A stretch of 64,000 bases of DNA from contig NC_067120.1 in the NCBI RefSeq assembly GCF_021347895.1, positions 12,881,361 to 12,945,360 of the forward strand, read 5' to 3'. Source of the stretch: Acanthochromis polyacanthus (Eukaryota; Chordata; Actinopteri; Pomacentridae). The position numbers and the translations under genes were made by a program. The notes beneath the pieces are model-generated. The model saw only the letters and a program-made list of their open reading frames with translations. It was not told the origin of the DNA and ran no database searches. Of this stretch, positions 14,663 through 24,937 are shown piece by piece (within the stretch, counting starts at the first letter, position 1; each line of letters begins with the position of its first letter).

Positions 14663-17600
14663 CTTTATTAATCCCGAGGGAAATTTAAGAGAAATTAATT
14701 ATCCAGTCTAACAACATCTAGTTTCTTTTACTTTAGCAGGCAACTCTGATGAAGACTACAAGTTTAAAACAGTGAAATCTGGGGGTGTGCAGTTAAAAAG
14801 TGAGCTGACACATCTGCTTGAGGCTACATTAGTCACTACTGACAAACATATTCAAATTTCTGGCCAGACTGTCAGTGGTCAAGTTACATTGTTGGTAATG
14901 TAGAGGAAAGGTTTGTGCATGTCATTAAATTAAATGACTGAGTTTGAGCCTCAATTTTAATCAGTTTTCCAAGTATTTGTTCAGATTGCAGTTTACTTAC
15001 TGGCAGTAGGCTCAATGCAGCTACAAGACATTTCATGCTTTTACCAGTTGTTGGTTCAGCTTTGTGTGCGTTATACAACACTGCATGTGTCAGTATCTCT
15101 TTAACTTAGTGTGGCTGCAGTTCTAGTCCTTATCTCCCCTGTAAAATTCAAGTATAAGGTAAGGGAAAGTGTCAGGAAGTATTATTATATGTTCTGGGAA
15201 ATGAAGGCAATCACATACTGACGTCTAACTTAGTGAGAGGGTTCAAGGTTTCTTTATTGCTGCTTGGGGACAAATTTGTTTATCAGAATTGTTGCTGCTG
15301 GGTTAAGAGCGCAATGAATGATCTGGACACAGGCAACAGATATTGCTTCTTTCTTTATTTTTTTTTCATTTTTTTACAGCGTTTAAGTACGTATCATAAT
15401 TTGTTTTATTAAATATTTTAATTTAATGACAAGATTTTATGACAGAACGTCACAAAATAAAACTGCAAAAACGTTTCAGTTGGGGCTGCCACTTGCAATT
15501 ATTTTCATCTGTTATCATCTATATGAATCAGTTGTTTGTTCTACAACTTGGTAAAAAATGTTGATCAGTGTTTCCCAAACTTCAACATGACTTCCTCAAA
15601 TGTCCTGTTTTGTCCACAATCCAAAGATATTTAACTTGCTGTCATAAAGGAGTAAAGAAACCAGAAAATCTAAAAGTTTTAGAAGCTCGAATTAGAACAT
15701 TTATACTTTTTAATCCTTTAAAAAAGATTATTTTGTAATCACTTCTGAAAATAGTTAAAATGGCGATTAATTTAGTACCTAACATCTAAGTGATTCATCG
15801 CTGCTGCTGTTATTTTTTGAAGAATGGTGCAGCTTTGTGTGCAACCTCCCTGCACTTTAACATTCACGTTCCCACAGTCACTGAAATACGTATTCTGCAT
15901 TCCTATATTCTCATGCTGCCTGCATGCAGGCTGTGTGCAGGTTTACTGACAAACTGCAGCAGCTCCTGCATGCTAGCACTTTGTGGTGTGTAAAGCTCAC
16001 ACATATCTTTGCCTTTGGCTTCTGGGCAAGAATCTATCAATCACAGATGAGATGAAAGCCGAACCAGTTTTTGGAATAACATTGCCCTCAGCTGTTTTCT
16101 CATGGACTGTATTTGTGTTTGTCTGCAGCAAGGCTATAGGACGCCATCTCCTGGGTCTGGGGGTCTTGGAGACAGCTTCAACAAAGGAAGACCCAAAGAC
16201 AAAAGTGAGTAAACAAATTCTGATTTAAGAATTTAAATCCACCTTTTTGACAAATAGTTGGTCTTGTTCTGATGTCTGATACCATCCTGTTTCTGTGCTG
16301 CAGGGATGGATGAGGTCAACAGTCAGCTGTTGGAGTTCATCACTGCTAACAAAAGCCAGCCGCGTCCCAGGAAGATCACTGTGCCGCGATCATCAGGCAT
16401 CCAAGTACCGCTCACTTCTGACTCAAGCCCAGAGGAAGTGATCATGTGGCTCAATTCGAAACATTTCTCTAAACCGTAAGACGCCCATAACTCTTAGAAA
16501 TCCACCAAATCAAAGTACCTCCCAACACCTCAGACACCTGAACATCTTGTCATTGCCGACCTCGTGTTGGTTTAACTGCTCACCTTACTGCGCAGATGTA
16601 CTTCAACACCCTGTGACAGAGAGGTTACTGGTGCAGTGCTAACTGGTGTTACGTTGCTCTTTTAAGTTCTGACTGAAATGCCAAGAGAGAAGCTTTTCTT
16701 TGTGCTGCTGCTTTGTTAGTGTACTTTCAATAACAGATATATGTGGCATTAGGGATGACGCTGATCGCTTCACCTCTCACACAGAATTAAATATCTCAAA
16801 GTCTGCTTAATGGATCGCCATAAAAAGTTTAATAACATGTGACACATTGTAAAAATGGTGAAATTTATACCTGTTAAACATCAGCATGTTTGCATACGGA
16901 TGTCACTATCAGCACAAATGCATGCTGTATGATGGAGGTGCTGACATTTTTTTAAGGATATTGTATAAAATGTACGCAGTATTGTTGAATTTTGATTAGA
17001 ATTATGTTCACAGATGACCTATTCATTGATGTTATTAACAGTGACGTTTATTGTGTCCAAATGTGGTGACTACTGCAGTTGTTACTTGGCATCTGTTGTG
17101 TTGTGCTTCCTGGAAGTGAGCTGCTGTAATTAATAGCATCAATGGTATTTCACTTCAATGCTCCAGTGAGCCAGTATTCATGTCACCTGGGTGATGGAAC
17201 TGACAACCTCAAAGGAATCCTGTTATTGATGACACATGCGCTCTTCCTGTCATGACATGTCCATTTGGATGTTTTGGGAACAGTGTTTTAGCAACTACAG
17301 TGTACGCTCCACTGGCAGCCACGTTCCAATAAGAAATACAGTTATGTCAGGTAATGTGAAAAGGATTTGTCCGGCTGTGTTTTCTGCAGGACTGTTGAAT
17401 GTTTGGGGATCCTGACTGGAGCCCAGCTGTTTTCCCTGAACAAAGAAGAACTGAAGGCGGTGTGTGGAGAGGAAGGCGGCCGTGTCTACTCTCAGGTCAA
17501 CGTGCAGAAAGAACACCAAGAGGTGGGTCATGCACATCTGACTTTAAAACCACAAAACAAGCAAGCAAAAAAAAAAAAAAAATTCTAGCTCACAAATGAA

Positions 17601-19490
17601 TGTGTTTGTTCGCAGAAAATTTGAGAGCTTTCAACAGATGCTGAATAAATCACACCCACATCTCAGCTTTCATGTTGGGCATGCTGAGACAAGCGGAGAT
17701 ACTCAGTTATATAAAACCTGATGTCAAACTCCACAATTAATTTGGTTTAGTCAAAAACTAGGTCAGCACTAACTAGAACACATTTGTCAGTTTAACAATG
17801 ACAAATCATTGTATACAGAAGATGACTGTCCTTATTCTCCGAGAGCAAATATAAACCTTGCGACACGCTCATGTGTTAGACTACAAAGTGATTTATTAAC
17901 TGTGACGTCTCCCATGATTTACATTGTTTATGAAGGTGTTTTGTGTACAAGGCTTCTAAAGCAAACAGACCCTAAACATGACGAAGCACAAACACAGAGG
18001 AACTGAAGAGTAAACTGAGGTGAAGCAGTGAGTCACGACTCAGACAAAGCAGATTGAAGGCTTGTTTTGTGAAAAATTATTTCAGGGTGTAACAATGTTC
18101 ACTGATTAAACACCCACAGACTTGTTAACCTGCTACCTAATTATAAGCTAATTGTGACCCAACCTACTTACTTTTTGAATTGAATTTGTGTGTATTATAA
18201 AGTGTGTTCCCTGACGGCTGACAGTATCTTTTACTCTGTTTTTACGTTGTTCTAACATCAACAGTAACTGAGAAATATTTAAATTTATGTGCAAAACCAG
18301 GTTTCTTTTGACTAGCTCAAAAATGTAGCATCTATAGTCACTCTTGTGTTCCAACATGTCCCGCCTACAGCACTCTGTGATTGGTTATACATCACAAGTA
18401 ACAGCCAGTAAACACTCAAGGATACAATTTGTACAATATAAATTACCAAGACCATTTCAGTGAAGTTTTGTGGTCAATTTTGTCTTATTCTACATTTTCA
18501 CACTAGTTTTATTTTATTTGTGCATTCGTGTTGCAAAGATGTATTAGTTATCAGTCCATTTGATTACTATTTATCTCTTCTTCTTCTTCTTTTCCTTTTG
18601 GCTTTTCCCTTCAGGGGTCGCCACAGCGAATCAATTGCCTCCATCTAACCCTGTCTGCTGCATCTTCTTCTCTCACACCAACTACCTTCATGTCCTCTTT
18701 AACCACATCCATAAACCTCCTCTTTGGTCTTCCTCTAGGCCTCCTGCATGGCAGTGGGAAACTCAGCATCCTTCTACCAATAAATTCACTCTCTCTCCTC
18801 TGGACATGTCCGAACCATCTCAGTCTGGCCTCTCTGACTTTATCTCAAAAGCCTCTACCATGTGCTGTCCCTCTGATGTACTCATTCCTGATCCTATCCA
18901 TCCTGGTCACTCCCAAAGAGAACCTCAGCATCTTCAGTTCAGCTACCTCCAGCTCTGTCTCCTGTCTTTTCCTCAGGGACACTGTCTCCAGACCAAACAA
19001 CATGGCTGGTCTCACCACAGTTTTGTAAACCTTTCCTTTCATTTTAGCTGAAACTCTTCTATCACACATCACACCTGACGCTGTTCCAGCCTTCCTGTAC
19101 GCGCTTTTTCACTCCTTTTCCACACTCTCCATTGCTCTGGACTGTTGACCCTAAGTACTTAAAATCCTCCACCTTCTTGATCTCTCCTCCTGGTAACCTC
19201 AAGAAGGTGGAGGATTTTAAGTACTTACTTAGTATTTATCTCTACGAGTCCTAAATAAATCCATATTGGTCGAACCCTAGCACTCGCACAAGAACATTAG
19301 CGCTCATAAATCACTGTGCTGCCACTACTTTAGCGCTACACTCTGTACATTGCACTTTAAATAGTATCTATAAAGGTCCATTTAAAGAGACATGCTGTTG
19401 TTTCCTTTCTAGAAGACCAGTGGAGACTCAGAGCTGCAGGATATCATGAACCGGAGGAAGCAGAGGATCGACTCCGGCGGCAAAGACTGA
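1350..19490 (+). CDS. eps8l2: EPS8-like protein 2 (actin-regulating adaptor), multi-exon
   Basis: EPS8 proteins link receptor and Rho/Rac signalling to actin by capping and bundling filaments; EPS8L2 acts in hair-cell stereocilia and epithelia. Clear coding exons: 3593-3657, 6364-6525, 7926-8078, 9693-9772, 10087-10190, 10288-10358, 10458-10584, 11632-11720, 11811-11885, 13273-13421, 13499-13664, 13756-13790, 13878-13983, 14243-14362, 16129-16204, 16304-16475, 17390-17522 and 19413-19490 (stop). All have consensus splice sites and their phases join without a break. A tentative 13-nt start exon (1350-1362) gives 657 residues; human EPS8L2 has about 715. The N-terminal PTB region (about 10-155) carries [17 protein letters not shown]. 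The SH3 domain (about 441-497) carries [14 protein letters not shown] and [10 protein letters not shown]. The C-terminal helical region carries [18 protein letters not shown]. The [14 protein letters not shown] and NKEELK wording fits EPS8L2 better than EPS8, EPS8L1 or EPS8L3. The family is near certain, the paralogue likely. Confidence 0.85.
3593..9772 (+). CDS. eps8l2: eps8l2 exons encoding the PTB domain
   Basis: Exons 3593-3657, 6364-6525, 7926-8078 and 9693-9772 encode the phosphotyrosine-binding (PTB) fold of the EPS8 family. Readable blocks include [75 protein letters not shown] and [10 protein letters not shown]. The frame is phase 0 at the second and third junctions. The fourth exon ends after two bases of a Lys codon that is completed at 10087. 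No internal stop interrupts the joined reading. Confidence 0.88.
4162..4773. mobile_element. Possible MITE with GGTCCTTAAAGAC-type inverted ends
   Basis: The left end (4162-4185) reads AGGTCCTTAAAGACAGAAAT. The right end (4751-4773) is its imperfect reverse complement, ending TTTGTCTTTAAGGTCC. A third, direct copy of the core lies near 4511-4533. The body is AT-rich with no ORF. It sits in the eps8l2 intron between 3657 and 6364. I do not recognise the family. Confidence 0.45.
7201..7360 (-). repeat. tRNA-derived SINE (minus orientation)
   Basis: On the minus strand a tRNA-like head is visible. An A-box-like TTGAGTGGGCGACTC is followed about 25 nt later by the B-box-like GTGGTTCGAGTCTGACCC. 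A body with CTCTCTCCACTTTCAACTCC and an A-rich tail follow. This is the layout of the common teleost tRNA SINEs. It lies in the eps8l2 intron between 6525 and 7926. Confidence 0.65.
9790..9965. repeat. Fragment of a dispersed fish DNA-transposon-like repeat
   Basis: The stretch contains two phrases of the ATTAGAATxxxxTGGAAAAAG and AAATATTAGAATATTTCAAAG kind, which recur in many teleost introns. I recall the family only loosely. The class is uncertain and no ORF is present. Confidence 0.35.
13878..14362 (+). CDS. eps8l2: eps8l2 exons encoding the SH3 domain
   Basis: Exons 13878-13983 and 14243-14362 join in frame to give a complete SH3 domain. It starts at [20 protein letters not shown], has the paired tryptophans in KQWWKLRN, and ends in [11 protein letters not shown]. 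The ALYDF-type motif reads IRYHF. EPS8-family SH3 domains bind PxxDY peptides such as those in ABI1. The following exon encodes a short Ser/Gly/Lys-rich linker to the C-terminal region. Confidence 0.88.
14631..14690 (-). repeat. GATA microsatellite plus L2/Rex1-type LINE tail
   Basis: A run of GATA units is followed by GATACTTTATTAATCCCGAG. Read on the minus strand this is CTCGGGATTAATAAAGTATC followed by TATC repeats, which is the usual 3' end of fish Rex1/L2-like LINEs. The copy is therefore a severely 5'-truncated LINE insertion, not a simple microsatellite. Confidence 0.65.
16304..19490 (+). CDS. eps8l2: eps8l2 C-terminal capping/SAM-like region and stop
   Basis: Exons 16304-16475, 17390-17522 and 19413-19490 encode an amphipathic helix beginning [12 protein letters not shown] helical bundle with [15 protein letters not shown] and [18 protein letters not shown] follows, then a basic tail with [19 protein letters not shown] before TGA. 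In EPS8 this region caps barbed ends and bundles actin. Human EPS8L2 carries the close counterparts MDEVNDEL and NKEELKKVCGEEG, which is the main reason for choosing this paralogue. The last intron (17523-19412) contains a LINE fragment. Confidence 0.85.
18578..19227 (-). mobile_element. 3' fragment of a non-LTR retrotransposon (RTE-like) with inverted 5' piece
   Basis: The minus strand encodes the C-terminal end of a LINE reverse transcriptase. Readable pieces are [13 protein letters not shown] upstream and [40 protein letters not shown] and RIRNEYIRG downstream, with frame damage. The 3' end at about 18578 carries a GAA-rich tail. At the other end 29 bases (19199-19227) repeat 19152-19180 in inverted orientation. 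The fragment lies in the last intron of eps8l2. The exact clade is uncertain. Confidence 0.7.
19152..19227. repeat. Perfect 29-bp inverted repeat with 18-nt loop
   Basis: Arms 19152-19180 and 19199-19227 are exact reverse complements (TAAGTACTTAAAATCCTCCA and onward) separated by 18 nt. Both arms are LINE sequence. The second arm looks like a small inverted duplicate at the 5' junction of the insertion. Confidence 0.85.
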
Positions 19491-19682
19491 ACCTATTGAG
19501 CAACACGACCCATCCAGATGTTTCCCTCTCAGCAGACTTTAATCAATCTACTGTTAATCATCCTGCAGTAGAAAATACTGAATATTGTAAAAGTTTTTAA
19601 TTGTATATTTATTTTGTATCATCCAATGCGTATGTAATCAAGTGTTTTCTTAACTGATTGTCGCTTATGTTTTCAATGTCTC

Positions 19683-19688
19683 ATTAAA
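19683..19688 (+). terminator. eps8l2: Likely eps8l2 polyadenylation signal
   Basis: An ATTAAA hexamer lies about 195 nt after the stop codon, with T/G-rich sequence after it. AATAAA motifs near 19961 and 20287 are possible distal alternatives. The facing fads2 3' end begins near 20390. Confidence 0.5.
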
Positions 19689-20389
19689 TGTTGTTGTTCA
19701 AGAGATTTCTGCTGAGAAGAGGAACATGTGAGTTTATGTACAGTTTGATGTGTCTGCATGACATGCATGTAACGTACATATTTTGTACGACCAGTGCGGT
19801 CGATGTTCATGCTCGTTGTTAATATCGCAGCTATTTGCTAAACTTCTTGGTAAATATGTAGATTTTAGCTGTTGCATTTCCAGATCAGTGCCAGAGTGTT
19901 TGACACATTCTCTGATATATAGCCAATAATTTTCATATCGCTATTTACGGGAAACATAAATAATAAACCATGCTCTGTTACTTCTGGCAGGTATCGTATG
20001 TAATTTCATCTTGGTTGGTAAATGCCAACCAGCAATAAGTATTAAAATACACACTTGCAGTTTCTAATCAGATGTACAACATTCTGGCAAGCTTAGCAAG
20101 CAATAATTCTGCATGAAGTCAATGTGAGTTGCTGTCAATGTGTTTTTTGTAGCAATATGAACAGCACAGACAGGGAGCAGGAAATATGTTGTACTGGTGT
20201 GAAAAATTAAATGACGATTTAGAGGAACCATTTAAGGGGTTGTAAATATTTCGGGACGCAATGTTTAAAAAGATCACAATTAAAGAGAATAAACTTGGTA
20301 AATATTTTCTAACATTTTTCTGTGCACAGCTCTTGTGTTTGTCACTTGATGAATGACAGCAGAGTTGCAGAAATGCTCAACACAGTTTC

Positions 20390-20395
20390 TTTATT
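20390..20395 (-). terminator. fads2: Likely fads2 polyadenylation signal
   Basis: AATAAA on the minus strand (TTTATT on plus) lies about 420 nt beyond the fads2 stop. No closer canonical hexamer stood out. It leaves roughly 0.7 kb between the proximal eps8l2 signal and the fads2 3' end. Confidence 0.5.
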
Positions 20396-20812
20396 GTATA
20401 TCGAAAGAGCAGAACAAGAGTTGCAGTCGAAGAAGAAGCTTGACAGAAAATAGTTAAAGAAACGTTCTAACCCTCGGTTACATTGGGGTTTGATATTTGC
20501 CAGCAAAATTGTCATGTTTTATTGTGTAAATTGTATCACAAGATAGAAAAAAACTCAACAATCAGTTATCACAATTGTATTTATGACACCTCACAACTGT
20601 TCATCAAGATGCTCTCAGGCAGTTTAGGAAAACCCCGTGAGCACTAAAAATCCGAAAAGGAAATCAAGACTTAACTATAATACCAACAATAAGAAAATAT
20701 CATTCCCACACTATCGACTGGATTTTAAAATCAAATGGATACAATCAGTTTTTGATGCAAAAGAGGAGAGAAACATCCCTCCTTTGAAGTACAGTGAAGA
20801 CAATTCAGTTTG

Positions 20813-23800
20813 TCATTTATGCAGATATGCATCAAGCCAGAGGTCCCCAGAGTTTTTCAGTGACCTGAAAATGAAAGTCAGGAAAACAATAAACAAATCA
20901 TCAGCTAATTATCAGCCTGTATACGAGGCAAGCAGTTCATCACGGATTCTGTAAGGAGAGAAAATTGAGAGCCTGACAAGAATTTATATTCTGTAAAAGA
21001 AAAGTAATTTACACAAATAGTCACAACTTTCTGTGTTGACTGAATCCACACATTGACTCCTGCAGCCTTGTCAGACTGACAATAAGTTACAAATGTGTAA
21101 AAACACTGTTATTATTGCACTTACCCAACCACATCAGCGAAGCCCTGCCACATCGTTTTCATCTGGTAAGGAACTCCGTGTTTGTCACAGAGTGCACGGA
21201 CCAGCGGAGCCACCAGGTGGTAGTTGTGGCGCGGCATCGTAGGAAACAAACTTAGTAGGAAAACAAAACAGGACATGTTTATCAGACAAAAGAGCAGCCA
21301 ACATGTCTCAGCATTTATGCTCTTGGTTACAGTTAAACAGAGGCAAGAATGACAGCACTAAGCCACACTGGAGAATTTAAATCAACAGGTTCATATTCAC
21401 ATATTCATCAAAATTTTATTGCTCCTTTGTAATAGTATTGACTAAGAAATACAGAAAATATGAACTGCAACAGACTTTTTCTAAGCATGAACCAGTATAT
21501 AGCTGACTGAAGATTAATAATATCTTTCACCTAGAAACATAAATGAAGGAATCTCATGTTTTACAGTAAATTCACAGGAAAAAAAAAAACTCTAATTCAC
21601 TGCAGTTCTCATAATTAGACTTTCTAAACTACACAATAGGGTCATCCTCTCTCAAGTTTATAAGCATTAGTTATCCAGCAAATGTCTAAAGATTAATTAC
21701 ATTGTGTTTTGTAGATTCACTAGAGGCACAAAAAGTAACTTCCTAATATCCTTTTCTTGTTTATTTGTTTAGTTTCTCCTTAAGGGTTCTGAAAAACTAT
21801 TTTCTCAAGTTGTTTCTTTTCACAAGGGGTTTTTTGTACTTTTCCTGATATTTATTGGTATCATGATTTTGTTGTATTTGTATTGTATTTTCATAACGAG
21901 GCTCAGTACATCATCTGTAAGGATACAATTTCTGCGTGGCTTCATAAAAAACATAACACTGATTCAGGAGTACTAAAAACATTTGAGTGTTAATGTTGTC
22001 TGCATAGAATACAATTTACAATTAATTACAATTTCAATACTCTGTGACATGCTGGTATGGCACTGCAGGACTATATGTTTTTTTTGTTTGTTTTTTTACA
22101 AACTTTCGGTAATTTTTTGACTTACTGGTGTTCGATCTGAAAGTTGAGGTGTCCACTGAACCAGTCATTGAAGACGGACTGTTCAATGTTACAGGTGGCC
22201 TGCAACTGAAAAGAAGAATGAGGAAAAAATAGTGCAGATGAGTTAAAACTTCCATCTTTTAGCCATTGCTGCTTATCATTTGGAGGGTAGAGGGAATTTA
22301 ATACAGTACTGAATGGTTATCATAGAACACAGTAAACAGAACAACCTGATCCACCCAATATATGTGATAAGGACCAATGAGACGCCTCCCTGATGGTTCT
22401 GCGTGATAAACTATTGCACATATCTGGTCATCAGCAGCACCTGCAGGTGAATGTCAGAGTTTTACAACAAACCAGGTACCTGCATGGTCAGCCAATCCTG
22501 GCGCTTCTCGTGATCGATGTCCATCGGCAGGTGATTCATCTGAGTCACCCACACAAACCAGTGACTCTCCAAGAACCTGTAACACTCCAAAGTTATTCAC
22601 CGAGGAAGGTGTAACACCATGTGACCAAGGTAAATAAAAATGAAATCCCTTCCTAGTAAATCCTACTAAATGTCTTTGATTTAATTCTCTTTCAGATCAT
22701 TTACCTGACGAAGCTGATGAGCACCAATGAGCCAAACAGACCATACAGGGGAACATAACAGGAGAAGTAGCGAAGGTAGTATGACATGGACCAGGCCAGA
22801 TCCTAAACAAGACAAAACGGTTAATATCCATCCATTATCTATACACCACTTAATCCTCACTAGGGTCGCGGGGGGCTGGAGTCTATCCCAGCTGACTTAA
22901 AGTGAAGGCAGGGGACACCCTGGACAGGTCACCAGTATGTCACAGGGCTCCATATACAGACAAACAATCACATTCACACCTACGGACGGTTTAGAGTTAC
23001 CAATTAACCTCAATATGTTTTTGGAGTGTGCAAGGAAACCGGAGTACCCGGAGAAAACCCAAGCATGCACGGGGAGAACATGCAAACTCCATGCAAAAAG
23101 AACCCGGGAAGGCCGGGGATGTTCTAGCAGCAAGGCAACAGTGCTAAGTACCAAGCAACCGTGCAGGCCCCAAAATGGCTAATATGATTATATAATTTCA
23201 CTGTTAAGAAAAATCACAACTCATTGACACTTATCTCTTATTCTACTTCAATCAATCAATCAATCAAACTTTATTTATATAGCACTTTTCACACAAACAG
23301 AGTTGCAACACAAAGTGCTTCACAGATTACTTTGCATTGTTATTTAATCGTAAATGTTACTGGATATGTTAGCCTAAACTCCTCCTGACATATAAAATAG
23401 AGAATCTTCATATAAACTACATTATACCACACAGAGGATGGAATCTTACCACCCAGTCGCGGCGGGAAATCATAGTGTGCATTATCTGAATATGGAAGTA
23501 AACTGGAATGAGCAGCGGCGGTCCCACTGAAAGAGAAAAAGAATTATTCCTCAAAAGTTTCAGATTTTATTCTTTTTAAATAACTCTGAACAAACATACC
23601 AAGAAAGAAGTACTGGTGTTGACGATGATAGGGCATGTATTTGATCTTTTTTATGCCGTACTGTAACAGAGAGTAACAAGTAGTTGGATGAGCAACTGGG
23701 TTGTAGAAATGTTTAAAATAATTACAGTCATCTGTGCTACTTGCCTCCACTGGCTGAGTGGCTCCGAGTACGAAGACGTGCAGCATGTTGACGTCAGGGT

Positions 23801-24859
23801 CTTTACTGAAGATGTTGGGTTTAGCGTGATGCTGGAAATGTCTGTGATTCCACCAGTTAGCAGAAGCTCCCTGAGAAAGCAATCTTTTAGTACCTGTGCA
23901 AAATTCACAAAAAAGACTTGCAGAGTCGAGAAAGGTTACCTTTAAATGGCCGATAATAAACTTCTGCAGGATGTGGTTCCAGCCGGACTTCTTGAAGACA
24001 GACAGGTGACCAAAGTCATGCTGCAGCCATCCAGCCTGCGACTGAAGAAGAAAAGAAACAAGTACTGTGAGATTAGTTTTCTGCAGAATTTGCCTTCAAT
24101 CGGGTTACTAATCATTAGGCCGAGAGACAATGAAGATGGAGTCACCTGAGCAGTTGCCAGCATCACCGAGCACACAAACGTCAGAACCCAGCTCGTCCCC
24201 CAGAGCCAGATGATGAGCCACGCGAGGGCCTCCAGCAGCAGGATGTGACCCAGGTGGAGGCAGAAGAACAAAGGCTCAGCTCGAAACAAACCCTTCTTCT
24301 CCATTTGCGCCCGTAAAGTGTTGAAATCCTGTATTATTGCTGCCTGGAAGCAAAGAAGAAGAAGCAGACACACTTCTGTAAAGATGAAAATACGACACCC
24401 TGATGTAACACTTGCAAAATCTAGAAAAATGTTTTCAGAAGCATTAGAGGATTTTGGGTTTTTTAACAGCTGATGAAACATGAGTGTCTGGAATCTCCTG
24501 AACACTGTAAGACTCATGAATAACAAAGAAGATCTGTGAATAGTCTGACCTACTCCTGTTCCTCAGGTGATTCTGGACATGATTCACCGTTCCATGTTGT
24601 CAGAGTGAGACTGAAGCTGCATCGCAAATGAAGGACTGAATTTAAAGAATCGCAGATGAGTCTTACATTTTTATTTCGGTCCTGGTTGGGTTCCGTAGCT
24701 GCCAACTCTCCAATCAGCAGAGGCTTCAGAAACTTTTGCACAAACTTCAGCTCAGGATGAAAAGCGGTGAACGCCTCCTGGAAAAAAACAAAGTCAAATT
24801 CTTGCCTGTGTTCACATGTTTGGCAAATAATGGAGCTGCACCCATGACAGCCAACAATG

Positions 24860-24937
<78 letters not shown>

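Noticed and set aside
18560..19051. 163-residue open frame on the plus strand
   Set aside because: It is antisense to the LINE reverse-transcriptase fragment, whose minus-strand translation matches the family. The plus frame has no motif.
20637..20954. 105-residue plus-strand frame
   Set aside because: It overlaps the last fads2 exon in antisense and its flanking intron and UTR. No family resemblance was seen.
23942..24526. 194-residue minus-strand frame
   Set aside because: It reads partly in frame with fads2 exon 3 and then through introns. Splice sites and the conserved exon lengths define the real coding parts.
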